This document shows, piece after piece, positions 33,319-43,027 of a stretch of 64,000 bases of DNA. The stretch's first letter is position 1. Every line of letters begins with the position of its first letter. Below the pieces are notes generated by a model. The model had not been told where the DNA came from, did no database searches, and worked only from the letters and a program-made list of their open reading frames with translations. Origin of the DNA: Stenotrophomonas sp. HITSZ_GD (GTDB lineage Bacteria; Pseudomonadota; Gammaproteobacteria; Xanthomonadales; Xanthomonadaceae); the NCBI RefSeq assembly GCF_029543105.1, contig NZ_JARQXB010000003.1, positions 62,001-126,000 of the forward strand, written 5' to 3'. The position numbers and the translations under genes were made by a program.

Positions 33319-34884
33319 ATGAATGCACAGATGGAGCAATACGCGCAGGCCGTGGCCGCGCTCAACCAGCGGCGCTGGCAGGAGGCATGGCAGCTCGCGC
33401 AGCGGCTGCTTCGCCAGGGCGAGCATGCCGGCGTCCATTTCGTGGCGGGCGTGGCCGCGTTCGAGATGCAGCAGATGCGGCCGGCGCTGGCGCATCTGCA
33501 CCGCGCCACGGAGCTCAATCCGCAGCGGGCCGATTACGCCGCGCAGATGGCGCGCGCGCTGACCCAGGCGCGCTTGAACCGGCAGGCCATGGCGTTCGCC
33601 GACAAGGCCATGGCCATGGAGATCGACGACGCCTTCGCCCTGGATACGCTGGGCGTGGTGTACACGCGCGGCAACGAACACGCCAAGGCGCTGGTGGCCT
33701 ACGAGCAGGCCGTGCGCCTGGCGCCGCGCCAGGCCAGCTTCCGCTACAACCTCGCAACCTGCCTGCTGTTCTTCGGCCGCATCGAGGAGGCCGAGCGCGA
33801 GTATCGCCAGACCCTGGCGGACGACCCGCGCTACTGGCGCGCCTACACCTCGCTGGCGCAACTGCGCCGCCGTTCGGCCGAGGACAACGACTTGCCGCAG
33901 CTGGAACAGGCGTTGCAGCTCGGTGCCGGGGTGGACGACGCCACACTGTACGTGAACCTGGCGATAGCCAAGGAGTGCGAGGACCTGGGCGATTACCCGC
34001 GCGCCTTCCAGCATTATGTCCAGGGCAAGGCCACCCAGAAGCGCGCGCGGAACTACGATGGATCGACAGACCGCGCGTTGTTCGCCGCCATCGAGCGCGC
34101 CTTTCCCGAAGGCGCGACGGCAGGGCACGGCTACGACAGCGAAGAACCGATCTTCGTGGTGGGCATGCCGCGCTCGGGCACCACGCTGGTGGAGCGCATC
34201 CTGTCGAGCCACTCGCAGGTGCATTCGGCGGGGGAACTGCAGAACTTCTCCGTGGCGTTGAAGCGCGTGCGCGGCACGCCGACGCCTGGCATCCTCGATA
34301 TCGCCACCTTGACCGAACTGGACGGGGTGGACTGGCAGCGGGTAGGGCGCGAATACGTGGAGTCCACCCGGCCGGGAACCGGCCATACGCCACGCTTCGT
34401 CGACAAGCTGCCGCACAACTTCCTCTACGTGGGCCACATCGCGCGCGCGCTGCCCCGGGCCAGGATCATCTGCCTGCGACGCGACCCCATGGACACCTGC
34501 CTGGGCAACTTCCGCCAGCTGTTCGCGTTGAGCTCGCCGTACTACGACTACTCGTTCGACCTGATGGATGTCGGCCGCTACTACCTGATGTTCGACCGGC
34601 TGATGGCGCACTGGCGGCACCTGCTGCCCGATCGCTTCCTGGAAGTGCGCTACGAGGACCTGGTCACCGCGCAGCGTCCGGTCACCGAGCGCCTGCTCGC
34701 CTTCTGCGGGCTGCCGTGGGAAGAAGGCTGCATGGCCTTCGAGCGCAACCAGGCGCCGGTCGCCACCGCCAGCCTGGTGCAGGTGCGCGAGCCGATCAGC
34801 ACCGCTTACCTCGGGCGCTGGCGCCGTTACGGGCAGGACATGGCGCCGCTGGCGGAATTGCTCGGCGTAGCCATGTCGGACTGA
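33319..34884 (+). CDS. TPR-containing sulfotransferase
   Basis: This 521-residue cytoplasmic protein has tetratricopeptide helices in its first half (about 5-240) and a sulfotransferase domain in the second. The 5'-phosphosulfate loop is VVGMPRSGTTLVERIL (PRSGTT 284-289) and the 3'-phosphate region is RIICLRRDPMDTCLGNFRQ. It would transfer sulfate from PAPS to an unknown acceptor. It converges with a TonB-dependent receptor gene. A CATAAT hexamer at 33274-33279 is a possible -10 element. Confidence 0.92.
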   Translation: MNAQMEQYAQAVAALNQRRWQEAWQLAQRLLRQGEHAGVHFVAGVAAFEMQQMRPALAHLHRATELNPQRADYAAQMARALTQARLNRQAMAFADKAMAMEIDDAFALDTLGVVYTRGNEHAKALVAYEQAVRLAPRQASFRYNLATCLLFFGRIEEAEREYRQTLADDPRYWRAYTSLAQLRRRSAEDNDLPQLEQALQLGAGVDDATLYVNLAIAKECEDLGDYPRAFQHYVQGKATQKRARNYDGSTDRALFAAIERAFPEGATAGHGYDSEEPIFVVGMPRSGTTLVERILSSHSQVHSAGELQNFSVALKRVRGTPTPGILDIATLTELDGVDWQRVGREYVESTRPGTGHTPRFVDKLPHNFLYVGHIARALPRARIICLRRDPMDTCLGNFRQLFALSSPYYDYSFDLMDVGRYYLMFDRLMAHWRHLLPDRFLEVRYEDLVTAQRPVTERLLAFCGLPWEEGCMAFERNQAPVATASLVQVREPISTAYLGRWRRYGQDMAPLAELLGVAMSD

Positions 34885-34910
34885 CTCGCCACGCGGCGAT
34901 GGCGGCCCAT

Positions 34911-34945
34911 GAAAAAGCCCCATCCCTTTCGGGATGGGGCCTGGG
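34911..34945. terminator. Terminator between sulfotransferase and TonB receptor
   Basis: The stem GCCCCATCCC / GGGATGGGGC with a TTTC loop is preceded by AAAAA, serving the minus strand best, and followed by CTGGGTCTTT. Confidence 0.85.
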
Positions 34946-34968
34946 TCTTTCAGGCGCTGGCCGGCGGC

Positions 34969-37767
34969 TTACTTGCCGAAGGCGTAGCGCATTTCCAGGT
35001 AATAGGCGCGGCCATACACGTCAAAGTTGTAGGCGTTATACGGCGCACCGGAGGTGCCCGGGTACGAGAAGTCGTACGGGGGCATGCGGTTGAACACGTT
35101 GTTGAGCATCAGCGACAGCTCCAGGCCTTCGAACAGCTTGTAGGTGGCGCTGACGTTATTGGTCGCATACGAGCCCAGCTTGCGGCCGTTCGCCGAACCG
35201 TAGCCGTCCTCGCTGATGCGCGCGGCGTAGTTCGGGGTCTCGGAGAACCAGTTGACGTACCAGGTCGCCGAGAAGTCGCCGATCGTCCAGGTCAGCGAGC
35301 CGTCGGCCTTGCGCTTCGGATCGCTGCTCCAGTACGGATCGTTCAGCAGGTTGATCTCGTCGTCGCCGGCGTAGATCTGCTGGGTGTGGTGCAGGTTCTG
35401 GGTGTAGCTGGTGCGCAGGCTCAGGTCACCCCAGCTGCCGAAGTCGTAGCCATAGTTGAACGCGGCGGTGACCGCTTCCAGCTTCTGGTTGGAGACGTTG
35501 ATCTTCGGCGTGTAGATCTCGGTGATGAAGCCGGCCGCGTTGCGGGTGACCTGCGACATCGCCTGGGTGCAGAGCGGGGTGGTGATGTCGTCGATGCCGG
35601 CGCGGCAGCGATAGTCCTGCAGCGACAGCGCGTCGGCACTCTGCTGGGTGACCTCGTCGCTGATGTCCCAGTTGAAGTAGTCCACCGTCAGGCTCATGCG
35701 GTCGACCGGCGACCACACGAAGCCGGCGCTCCACACGTCGGCGTTGATCGGCTTCAGGTCGAGGTTGCCCGACTGGGTGCCGAAGAACTGGCGGCTGGAG
35801 TAGGCCTGCGGGCAGTTGTCGGTGTTGCCCGGCAGGTAGCCGCGCAGGGCGCACTGGTAGTAGTCGGTGACGGAGTTGTAGTAACCGCTGTCGCCCTGGT
35901 AGAGGTCGGACAAGGTCGGCGCACGGAACGCGGTGCCGTACTTGCCGCGCAGCAGCAGCGACTGCACCGGACGGTACTCCAGGCCCACGCTCCAGGTCGG
36001 CTTGTCGATGGTGCGGCCGCTGGCGTCGTAGGAGTCATAGCGGCCGGACGCGGTGACGGTCAGCGGGTCCCACAGCGGCATGCGCAGTTCGGAGGTGATC
36101 GCGTAACGGTCGCGGTCGCCGCCGCCGGCGACGGCGGTCTGGCCCCAGATGGAGCCATCGAGCAGGCCCGGCGCCGGGCTGTAATCCCACTTCTGCTTGC
36201 CCAGCTCGGCCACCACGGCCAGGCCGGCGTCGCCGCCCGGCAGCTTGAACAGCGTCGCATTGGTCAGCTGGAAGCGCAGCATGCTGTCGGAGGTCTTGCT
36301 GCGCGAGGTCTCGTAGCCGGTCATCGCCGCGAAGTCTTCCTGGCTGATCGGCTGGTAGAACGCGGCGTAGTCCGGGGTGAACACCGGGTAGGCGTCGTAG
36401 TAGGGGTCCAGGCCCTGCTGCGGGCCGAGCACGTGGTCGATGAAGTACTGGTCCATCGGCGCGGCGTAGCGGACGAAGTTCTTCTCCTTCAGCTTGTACT
36501 CGCTGTAGGTCACGCCCACGTCGTAGTCCCACGCCGAGGCGCCGAAGGTGCCCTTGACGCCGAAGTTCACGCGCACCGCGTCGCTGACGTCGTGGCTCAT
36601 GGTGTCGCGGAAGCCCTGGCCGCCCATCTCCTCCGGCGCGAAGGCGCGCTGCAGGTTCAGCAGGTCATCCAGGTTGGGATCGTAGAAGTAGCCGAAGTCC
36701 GCGCCGGTGCCCCACCAGGTGTAGCCCGAGCCGACGTGGTAGTCGACCTTGTCGTGGCTGTAGAGCACATCGCCGTAGAGCTGGGTGTTGTCGTTGATGT
36801 CGAAGGTGCCGTGCACGTAGGCCTGGGTCGATTCCAGGCCGTTCTTCAGCGTGCGGTAGCCCGGCGTGTAGTACGAGCCGCAGAAGTTCTCGTCGCCGAA
36901 GCCGGGACGGGTCTGCAGGCCTTCGGTACCGCCGAACAGGCCGGTCACGTTGCCGCAGTTGGCCGGGTCGAGGAAGTTGTAGCTGGTGAACGGGCTGTAG
37001 ATCAGCAGGTCGCGGCTGGGCAGTGCCGGCGAAGTGCCGTGCTGGTTGTACTGCTTGGTCAGGTCGCGCTGGTAGCCCCAGATCGGATTCGATTCTTCGT
37101 ACTGCAGGCCGCCCAGGATGCTGACGCGGCCATCGGCCGAGCTCCAGCCATCGGCGATGCTGGCGCGGAAGTTGCTGCCGCCGCCTTCGGAATAGCCGCC
37201 GCCGCGGATGGCCAGCACCGCGCCGTCGAGCTTCTTCTTCAGGATGACGTTGATCACGCCGGCGATGGCGTCCGAGCCGTACAGCGAGGACTGGCCGCCG
37301 GGCAGGATCTCGATGCGGTCGACCAGGTCGATCGGAATGCCGCTGATGTTGTTGAACGTGTCGCTGCCGTTGTACAGCGCCGGGTAGTTCGACATCGGGC
37401 GGCCGTCGATCAGGTACTTCACGTAACCCGGCGGCAGGCCGAACAGGCTCACGGTGTTGGCGCCCTGGGTGAACGAGGCCGAGGTCTGCGCGCCCTGCAC
37501 GCCGCCGGTGGCGAAGGAACTCTTGGCCAGCACGTCGGCCACCGAGGTGAAGCCACGCGCCTTGATGTCCTCGGCGCTGATGACCATCACCGGCGTGGCG
37601 GTCTCGATCTCGGTCTGCGGAATCAGCGAGCCGGTCACGGTGACGCGGTCGAGTTCCTTGGGCGGATCCTGGGCCAGCGCCGAACCCGTGGCGGGCAGGA
37701 CGATGGCGGCGAAGACGGCCGCGGTCAGGCGGTGCCGCTTGAGGCGAGAAGCTTTGCTGGACGACAT
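34969..37767 (-). CDS. TonB-dependent outer-membrane receptor
   Basis: This 932-residue receptor has a signal peptide (cleavage near ALAQ), a TonB-box-like LDRVTVTGS, a plug domain (TATPVMVISAEDIKARG, VDRIEILPGGQSSLYGSDAI, GVINVILKKK) and a long barrel ending in an aromatic strand YYLEMRYAFGK. It would take up a ligand with TonB energy. The substrate cannot be read from sequence; the neighbours give no transport or degradation genes. The ATG at 37767 has AAGGGGATT upstream. A CRP-type site and a palindrome lie in its upstream region. Confidence 0.94.
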   Translation of the reverse strand: MSSSKASRLKRHRLTAAVFAAIVLPATGSALAQDPPKELDRVTVTGSLIPQTEIETATPVMVISAEDIKARGFTSVADVLAKSSFATGGVQGAQTSASFTQGANTVSLFGLPPGYVKYLIDGRPMSNYPALYNGSDTFNNISGIPIDLVDRIEILPGGQSSLYGSDAIAGVINVILKKKLDGAVLAIRGGGYSEGGGSNFRASIADGWSSADGRVSILGGLQYEESNPIWGYQRDLTKQYNQHGTSPALPSRDLLIYSPFTSYNFLDPANCGNVTGLFGGTEGLQTRPGFGDENFCGSYYTPGYRTLKNGLESTQAYVHGTFDINDNTQLYGDVLYSHDKVDYHVGSGYTWWGTGADFGYFYDPNLDDLLNLQRAFAPEEMGGQGFRDTMSHDVSDAVRVNFGVKGTFGASAWDYDVGVTYSEYKLKEKNFVRYAAPMDQYFIDHVLGPQQGLDPYYDAYPVFTPDYAAFYQPISQEDFAAMTGYETSRSKTSDSMLRFQLTNATLFKLPGGDAGLAVVAELGKQKWDYSPAPGLLDGSIWGQTAVAGGGDRDRYAITSELRMPLWDPLTVTASGRYDSYDASGRTIDKPTWSVGLEYRPVQSLLLRGKYGTAFRAPTLSDLYQGDSGYYNSVTDYYQCALRGYLPGNTDNCPQAYSSRQFFGTQSGNLDLKPINADVWSAGFVWSPVDRMSLTVDYFNWDISDEVTQQSADALSLQDYRCRAGIDDITTPLCTQAMSQVTRNAAGFITEIYTPKINVSNQKLEAVTAAFNYGYDFGSWGDLSLRTSYTQNLHHTQQIYAGDDEINLLNDPYWSSDPKRKADGSLTWTIGDFSATWYVNWFSETPNYAARISEDGYGSANGRKLGSYATNNVSATYKLFEGLELSLMLNNVFNRMPPYDFSYPGTSGAPYNAYNFDVYGRAYYLEMRYAFGK

Positions 37768-37909
37768 CTGGCGAATCCCCTTCTGTGTGCTGAGAACGGG
37801 GCAATGGACCGGCCCAGACAAAGATGTCCGTCGCGTGTCAATGGCATCACCCCTAACCCGACGTTAACACGCGGTTCATCCATTCGTGAACGGAAAGTTA
37901 GCAGAAAAA

Positions 37910-37925
37910 TGTGAAATCCATCACG
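37910..37925. promoter_or_regulatory. CRP/Clp-type binding site
   Basis: TGTGA-N6-TCACG matches the CRP consensus TGTGA-N6-TCACA at nine of ten positions. Xanthomonads have a CRP-like protein (Clp) with the same recognition sequence. The site is in the 239-base divergent region between the TonB receptor and mrp, in an unusually AT-rich patch. Confidence 0.6.
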
Positions 37926-37938
37926 TTATTGTTATGAG

Positions 37939-37948
37939 AAAACGTTTT
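37939..37948. promoter_or_regulatory. AAAACGTTTT palindrome, possible LacI-family operator
   Basis: A perfect ten-base palindrome with a central CG lies 14 bases past the CRP-type site. LacI-family operators have this kind of CG-centred symmetry, but ten bases is short and no regulator gene is nearby. Confidence 0.35.
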
Positions 37949-38006
37949 ATCGGTGACGCGCGACACATGTTTCCTGTCCGCCCCCTGGCTCGCGGACAAT
38001 AGGCGC

Positions 38007-38846
38007 ATGAAGATTCCAGCCCATAAGCCGCAGGGCGGCCTGTCCCCCCATCCCCGCATCCGCAACGTCATCGCCATCGCCTCGGGCAAGGGCGGGGTGG
38101 GCAAGTCCACCACCGCGGTCAACCTGGCCCTGGCCCTGCAGGCGCAGGGCGCCCGGGTCGGCCTGCTCGACGCCGACATCTACGGCCCCAGCGTGCCGGC
38201 CATGCTCGGCCTGGCCGGCCGGCCCGACAGCCCGGACAACAAGTCGATCGAGCCGCTGCGCGCCTTTGGGGTGGAAGCCATGTCCATCGGCCTGCTGATC
38301 GATACCGACACCCCCATGATCTGGCGCGGCCCGATGGCCACCTCCGCGCTCACCCAGCTGTTCAACGACACCCTGTGGGACGACCTGGACTACCTGCTCA
38401 TCGACCTGCCGCCGGGCACCGGCGACATCCAGCTGACCCTATCGCAGAAGATTCCGGTGGCGGGGGCCGTGATCGTCACCACGCCGCAGGAGATCGCCAC
38501 GCTGGACGCACGCAAGGCGTTGAAGATGTTCGAGAAGGTGGAGGTGCCGGTGCTGGGCATCGTCGAGAACATGGCCGTACACACCTGTTCGAACTGCGGC
38601 CACACCGAGCACCTGTTCGGCGAAGGCGGCGGCCAACGCATGGCCGCGCAGTACGGCGTGCCGCTGCTGGGCTCGCTGCCGCTGGAAATCGCCATCCGCG
38701 AGCAGGGTGATGCCGGCACGCCGATCGTTGCCGCCGCGCCCGATTCGCCGGCCGCGCAGGCCTACGCCGCCGCCGCCACGCGCCTGGCCGAGGCGTTGGC
38801 CAAGCGGCCGCGCGCGGCCATCCCGATCGCCACCTCGTTCGGTTGA
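38007..38846 (+). CDS. mrp: Mrp/ApbC iron-sulfur cluster carrier ATPase
   Basis: This 279-residue P-loop ATPase has the deviant Walker A SGKGGVGKSTTAVNLA, DADIYGPSVP, YLLIDLPPGTGD and the CxxC HTCSNCGHTEHLFGEGGG that binds a bridging Fe-S cluster. It transfers Fe-S clusters to apoproteins. The N-terminal MIP18 (DUF59) domain found in Escherichia coli Mrp (369 residues) is absent. The ATG at 38007 gives the conserved start; 18 codons of upstream open frame are ignored. Confidence 0.95.
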   Translation: MKIPAHKPQGGLSPHPRIRNVIAIASGKGGVGKSTTAVNLALALQAQGARVGLLDADIYGPSVPAMLGLAGRPDSPDNKSIEPLRAFGVEAMSIGLLIDTDTPMIWRGPMATSALTQLFNDTLWDDLDYLLIDLPPGTGDIQLTLSQKIPVAGAVIVTTPQEIATLDARKALKMFEKVEVPVLGIVENMAVHTCSNCGHTEHLFGEGGGQRMAAQYGVPLLGSLPLEIAIREQGDAGTPIVAAAPDSPAAQAYAAAATRLAEALAKRPRAAIPIATSFG

Positions 38847-38932
38847 GCGCTCCGGGCGGCCGCGACACGCGCGGCCGCAGTGCCTAGAATCCGCAGGCGG
38901 CGCGCGCCGCCCCTCCACCACAGGAAGACCGA

Positions 38933-39502
38933 ATGAGCATCAAGAGCGACCGCTGGATCAAGCGCATGGCCGAACAGCACGGCATGATCGAGCCGTTCGA
39001 GCCGGGCCAGATCAAGCAGGACGCCCAGGGGCAGCGCATCGTGAGCTACGGCACGTCGAGCTACGGCTACGACGTGCGCTGCTCGCGCGAGTTCAAGGTG
39101 TTCACCAACATCAACTCGACGATCGTCGATCCCAAGCATTTCGACAGCGGCAGCTTCGTGGATATCGAGTCGGACGTGTGCATCATCCCGCCGAACAGCT
39201 TCGCGCTGGCGCGCACGGTGGAGTATTTCCGCATCCCGCGCGACACGCTGGTGGTGTGCCTGGGCAAGAGCACCTACGCGCGCTGCGGCATCATCGTCAA
39301 CGTCACGCCGCTGGAGCCGGAGTGGGAAGGCCACGTGACCCTGGAGTTCAGCAACACCACGCCGCTGCCGGCGCGCATCTACGCCAACGAGGGCGTGGCG
39401 CAGATGCTGTTCTTCCAGTCCGACGAGGTGTGCGAAACCAGCTACCGCGACCGCGGGGGCAAGTACCAGGGCCAGACCGGCGTGACCCTGCCGCGGACCT
39501 GA
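38933..39502 (+). CDS. dcd: dCTP deaminase
   Basis: Dcd deaminates dCTP to dUTP for thymidylate synthesis. The 189-residue protein has [10 protein letters not shown], the catalytic-Glu stretch [16 protein letters not shown] and the C-terminal [15 protein letters not shown] nucleotide-binding tail. A TAGAAT hexamer at 38884-38889 may be its -10 element. A terminator follows 20 bases after the stop. Confidence 0.97.
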   Translation: MSIKSDRWIKRMAEQHGMIEPFEPGQIKQDAQGQRIVSYGTSSYGYDVRCSREFKVFTNINSTIVDPKHFDSGSFVDIESDVCIIPPNSFALARTVEYFRIPRDTLVVCLGKSTYARCGIIVNVTPLEPEWEGHVTLEFSNTTPLPARIYANEGVAQMLFFQSDEVCETSYRDRGGKYQGQTGVTLPRT

Positions 39503-39521
39503 GCGGCGCGGCCCTGCGAAC

Positions 39522-39549
39522 AAAAACGGCGCCCTTCGGCGCCGTTTTT
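39522..39549. terminator. Bidirectional terminator
   Basis: The perfect stem AAAAACGGCGCC / GGCGCCGTTTTT with a CTTC loop separates the convergent dcd and DUF5668 genes. Confidence 0.93.
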
Positions 39550-39564
39550 CATTGCATCGCGCGG

Positions 39565-39732
39565 TTACTTGCCGCGTCCGAACAACATGCCGATGCCGAC
39601 CGCCACCAGCAGGGCCGGCCACCAGGTGCTGATCAGCCGCCCGATGCTCAGGTGCGTCCAGCCCAGGTTGTTGGCCAGGAACAGCAGGCCGACGAGGATG
39701 AGGATCAGCGCGGCGACGACGTGGGATTTCAT
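39565..39732 (-). CDS. Small two-helix membrane protein (DUF5668/LiaI-like)
   Basis: This 55-residue protein is two hydrophobic helices (about 4-21 and 35-51) joined by NNLGWTHLSIGRLISTWW, the pattern of the DUF5668/LiaI-LiaF-like transmembrane region. It ends GRGK. Function is unknown; similar segments occur in envelope-stress proteins. It is 31 bases downstream of the HIT gene and is probably the last gene of that operon. Confidence 0.8.
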   Translation of the reverse strand: MKSHVVAALILILVGLLFLANNLGWTHLSIGRLISTWWPALLVAVGIGMLFGRGK

Positions 39733-39763
39733 GTAGTCGGGGTCGGGTGGCTTGGACGGGCGC

Positions 39764-40171
39764 CTATCGTAGCCGGTGCGCCCATGCTTCGACACGCTGG
39801 CGCAGGTCGTCCGGCGCGAAGCGCTGCGCCGGGCCGCTGCCCCACACCGGCCCGGGCCACGCCGCGTCGCCCGCGTGGCGGCCCACCAGATGCACGTGCA
39901 GCTGGCGCACGATGTTGCCGAGCGCGCCCAGGTTGAGCTTCTCCACGCCGGGCTCGGCCTGCAACAGGCGCGAGACCTGGTTGACCTCGGCCAGCAACAG
40001 GCGTTGCTGGCCGCCGTCGAGGTCGATCCATTCGCTGGCATCGTCCACGCGCGGCACGAGCACCAGCCACGGGAAGCGCGCGTCGTCCATCAGGCGCACC
40101 TGGGAGAGCGGGCCGTCGGCGACGAACACGCTGTCCGCGGCCAGGCGCGGGTCGAGCTGGAAGTCGCTCAC
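39764..40171 (-). CDS. HIT-domain protein (nucleotide hydrolase/transferase)
   Basis: This 135-residue protein carries the histidine-triad motif as RQLHVHLVGRH with FPWLVLVPRV upstream, the layout of HIT-type nucleotide hydrolases. The start is a GTG at 40171 that overlaps the stop of the dienelactone hydrolase by four bases, so the two are translated together. Confidence 0.9.
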   Translation of the reverse strand: MSDFQLDPRLAADSVFVADGPLSQVRLMDDARFPWLVLVPRVDDASEWIDLDGGQQRLLLAEVNQVSRLLQAEPGVEKLNLGALGNIVRQLHVHLVGRHAGDAAWPGPVWGSGPAQRFAPDDLRQRVEAWAHRLR

Positions 40172-40824
40172 AGGTTGTCGGCAAAGAAGGCCAGCGTGCG
40201 CTCGCGGGCCAGCTTCGCGCTCTCCGGGGCGTAGTGCGGGCCGACGTCGCGGTTGAACGCGTGGTCGGCCGGGTACACGTACACCGGCATCTGCGGCAGC
40301 TTCTCGCGGTGGGCCTGCACGGCTTCCGGCGGGATGCTCTTGTCTTGGTCGCCGAAGTGGAAGATCACCGGTGCTTTCGGCGTCTCGTCCAGGAACTGCA
40401 CGTTGCGCGCGCCGTAGTAGCTGACCGACGGCAGGCCCAGGCGGATGGCCGCCAGCAAGGCGACGCTGCCGCCCCAGCAATAGCCGACCGTGCCGACCTT
40501 GCCGGCCGGCGCCAGCACGGTGGCGGCGGCCTGGACGATGTCCACGGCACGGTCCATGCCCAGGGTCTTCACCATGTCCAGGCCCCGCTGCGTGCCGGCT
40601 TGGTCGTAAGGCAGCTGGGTGTCCTTCTCCACCAGGTCGAAGAACGCCGGCACCAGCACTTCGTAGCCTTCGGCAGCGAAATCCTCGCCCACCTGGCGCA
40701 TGTGTTCGTTGACGCCGAAGATTTCCTGGATCACCACCAGGCCGCCGCGCGGCTGGCCGACCGGCGTGGCGTGCCAGGCGGCGACCTGGCCGTGGGGGGT
40801 ATCGAGCGTGGTCCAGTGGCCCAT
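40168..40824 (-). CDS. Dienelactone hydrolase family protein
   Basis: This 218-residue alpha/beta hydrolase has the DLH nucleophile elbow [10 protein letters not shown] with a catalytic Cys, FGDQDKSIP with the Asp and PADHAFNRD with the His. Conserved [12 protein letters not shown] lies near the N-terminus. No aromatic-degradation genes are nearby, so the physiological substrate is unknown. It is first in the DLH-HIT-DUF5668 operon. Confidence 0.94.
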   Translation of the reverse strand: MGHWTTLDTPHGQVAAWHATPVGQPRGGLVVIQEIFGVNEHMRQVGEDFAAEGYEVLVPAFFDLVEKDTQLPYDQAGTQRGLDMVKTLGMDRAVDIVQAAATVLAPAGKVGTVGYCWGGSVALLAAIRLGLPSVSYYGARNVQFLDETPKAPVIFHFGDQDKSIPPEAVQAHREKLPQMPVYVYPADHAFNRDVGPHYAPESAKLARERTLAFFADNL

Positions 40825-40932
40825 GGGGACATCCTCGGGTAATGAATGGGGACCGCCATTATGGAAGCCTTGCCTGTTGGCAGGGGTGATGGAGTCTGGC
40901 CGGTGCGTTCAGGGCGCCTGCCCGCGGCCAGC

Positions 40933-40938
40933 TATAAT
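40933..40938 (+). promoter_or_regulatory. Candidate -10 element of rimO
   Basis: A consensus TATAAT lies 53 bases before the rimO ATG. No convincing -35 hexamer is present at 16-18 bases. Confidence 0.45.
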
Positions 40939-40990
40939 TCCGCCGCTCAGGCCCCAGGCCGTTCCTCTCCCAGGCCCCCAGACTCCCCGC

Positions 40991-42349
40991 ATGTCCCCGT
41001 CGAACCCCAAAGTCGGCTTCGTCAGCCTTGGCTGTCCGAAAGCGCTCGTCGATTCCGAACGCATCCTCACCCAGCTGCGGGTGGAGGGCTATGACATCGT
41101 CCCCAGCTACGACGCCGCCGACGTGGTGGTGGTCAACACCTGTGGCTTCATCGACTCGGCGGTGGCCGAATCGCTCGACGCCATCGGCGAGGCGATGAAC
41201 GAGAACGGCAAGGTCATCGTCACCGGCTGCCTGGGCAAGAATTCGGCGCTGATCCGCGAGCAGTACCCGGACGTGCTCTCCGTCTCCGGCCCGCAGGATT
41301 ACGCCACGGTGATGGAGGCGGTGCACGCCGCGCTGCCGCCGCAGCACAACCCGTTCGTGGATCTGGTGCCGGACTACGGCATCAAGCTCACCCCGCGCCA
41401 CTACGCGTACCTGAAGATTTCCGAAGGCTGCAACCATCGCTGCAGCTTCTGCATCATTCCGTCCATGCGCGGCGACTTGGTCTCGCGCCCGGTCGATGAC
41501 GTGCTGCGCGAGGCCGAGCGGCTGGTGCGCGGCGGGGTCAAGGAACTGCTGGTGGTTTCGCAGGACACCTCGGCCTACGGCGTGGACCTCAAGTACGCCG
41601 AGAAGACCTGGCAGGGCCGCCAGTACGCCACGCGCATGAAGGCGCTGTGCGAGGGCCTGTCCGAGCTGGACGTGTGGACGCGCCTGCACTACGTCTACCC
41701 GTACCCGCACGTGGACGATGTCGTGCCGCTGATGGCCGAAGGGAAAATCCTCCCGTACCTGGACATCCCGTTCCAGCACGCCAGCCCGCGCATCCTCAAG
41801 CTGATGAAGCGCCCCGGCGCGGTCGACAAGACGCTGGAGCGCGTGCTGCGCTGGCGGCAGATCTGCCCGGAGATCACCGTGCGCTCGACCTTCATCGTCG
41901 GCTTCCCGGGCGAGACGGAGGCCGAGTTCGAGGCGCTGCTGGATTTCCTCGACCAGGCGCAGTTGGATCGCGTCGGCGCGTTCGCCTATTCGCCGGTGGA
42001 GGGCGCCAGCGCCAACGCGCTGCCCGACCCGGTGCCGGAAGAAGTGAAGCAGGAGCGGCTGGCGCGCTTCATGGCGCGCCAGGCGGCCATTTCCGCCGCG
42101 CGGCTGGAAGCAAAGGTGGGCACGGTGCAGCAGTGCCTGGTCGATGGCCTGGAAGATGGCATCGCGGTGGCGCGTTCGCGCGCTGACGCGCCGGAGATCG
42201 ACGGCCTGGTGCACATCCAGAACGGCGAGGAGATGGGCCTGCGCCCGGGCGATTTCGTGCAGGTGGAAATCACCGAGAGCGACGAGCACGACCTGTTCGG
42301 CGATGCGCTGGAACCGGCGCGCAAGCCGCTGCCGCTCGCAATGGTGTAA
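40991..42349 (+). CDS. rimO: Ribosomal protein S12 methylthiotransferase
   Basis: RimO is a radical-SAM enzyme that methylthiolates an aspartate of ribosomal protein S12. The 452-residue product has the N-terminal cluster cysteines ([29 protein letters not shown]), the radical-SAM motif CNHRCSFC and a C-terminal TRAM domain. The upstream open frame is ignored because the ATG at 40991 gives the family start. It is followed by an extragenic palindrome. Confidence 0.97.
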   Translation: MSPSNPKVGFVSLGCPKALVDSERILTQLRVEGYDIVPSYDAADVVVVNTCGFIDSAVAESLDAIGEAMNENGKVIVTGCLGKNSALIREQYPDVLSVSGPQDYATVMEAVHAALPPQHNPFVDLVPDYGIKLTPRHYAYLKISEGCNHRCSFCIIPSMRGDLVSRPVDDVLREAERLVRGGVKELLVVSQDTSAYGVDLKYAEKTWQGRQYATRMKALCEGLSELDVWTRLHYVYPYPHVDDVVPLMAEGKILPYLDIPFQHASPRILKLMKRPGAVDKTLERVLRWRQICPEITVRSTFIVGFPGETEAEFEALLDFLDQAQLDRVGAFAYSPVEGASANALPDPVPEEVKQERLARFMARQAAISAARLEAKVGTVQQCLVDGLEDGIAVARSRADAPEIDGLVHIQNGEEMGLRPGDFVQVEITESDEHDLFGDALEPARKPLPLAMV

Positions 42350-42369
42350 GGCCGCCGCGGGCCCTCGCT

Positions 42370-42412
42370 GTAGGAGCGGCTTCAGCCGCGACCGCACATC
42401 ACCGGTCGCGGC
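42370..42412. repeat. GTAG-type extragenic palindrome pair
   Basis: GTAGGAGCGGCTTCAGCCGC followed by GACC, then GGTCGCGGCGCC in inverse orientation. It lies between the convergent rimO and greB genes. The first half is identical to the element at 49101. Confidence 0.85.
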
Positions 42413-42418
42413 GCCCCC

Positions 42419-42919
42419 TCACGCGTAATCGACTTCCACGATCACGAAACGGGTCATCCCGCCCGGCAGCATCACCTCGAACTCATCGTCCACGCGCTTC
42501 TTCAGCAGCGCCCGCGCCATGGGCGAATCGATGCTGATCCAGCCCTGCGCCGCGTCGGTTTCGTCCGGCCCGACGATGCGATAGCGCAGCAGCTCGCCGT
42601 CGCTCACCCGCTCCAGCTCCACCCGCGCGCCGAAGAACACCGCCTGCGGGTCGCTCGGCCGTGTGTCCACCACGCGCAGCGCTTCCAGCCGCTTGCTCAG
42701 GTAGCGTACGCGGCGGTCGATCTCGCCCAGCTGCTTCTTGCGATAGGTGTACTCGGCGTTCTCCGAGCGATCGCCCTCTGCCGCCGCGGCGGCCAGCGCC
42801 TTGACCACTTCCGGCCGGCGCACGCGCCACAGGTCGTCCAGCTCGGCCTTGAGCCGGGCGTGGCCGGCGGCGGTGATCAGCGCGGTGCTTTTCTCTGCGG
42901 GAGGACGCCAACGGGTCAT
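42419..42919 (-). CDS. greB: Transcription elongation factor GreB
   Basis: GreB rescues backtracked RNA polymerase by stimulating transcript cleavage. The 166-residue protein has the N-terminal coiled coil with the acidic tip [34 protein letters not shown] and the C-terminal FKBP-like [18 protein letters not shown]. The ATG at 42919 is taken; the frame is open far upstream without gene character. Confidence 0.95.
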   Translation of the reverse strand: MTRWRPPAEKSTALITAAGHARLKAELDDLWRVRRPEVVKALAAAAAEGDRSENAEYTYRKKQLGEIDRRVRYLSKRLEALRVVDTRPSDPQAVFFGARVELERVSDGELLRYRIVGPDETDAAQGWISIDSPMARALLKKRVDDEFEVMLPGGMTRFVIVEVDYA

Positions 42920-43027
42920 GCGGAAGCGGCAATCGAAGCGGGGAGGGGATGCTAGCGCGGCTCGGCTTGCATGTCGCCAGGCCGATCGTCGAAGCTGCGC
43001 GCTTCGCGCCGACAGGGGATGTTGCCG

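Noticed and set aside
34909-37914. 1001-codon plus-strand open frame over the TonB receptor
   Set aside because: The minus strand encodes a complete receptor with plug and barrel. The plus frame is low-complexity Val/Ala/Gly/Arg sequence.
38856-38878. GCGGCCGCG/CGCGGCCGC stem after mrp as a terminator
   Set aside because: The stem is real but there is no T-run, and in DNA this GC-rich such stems arise by chance.
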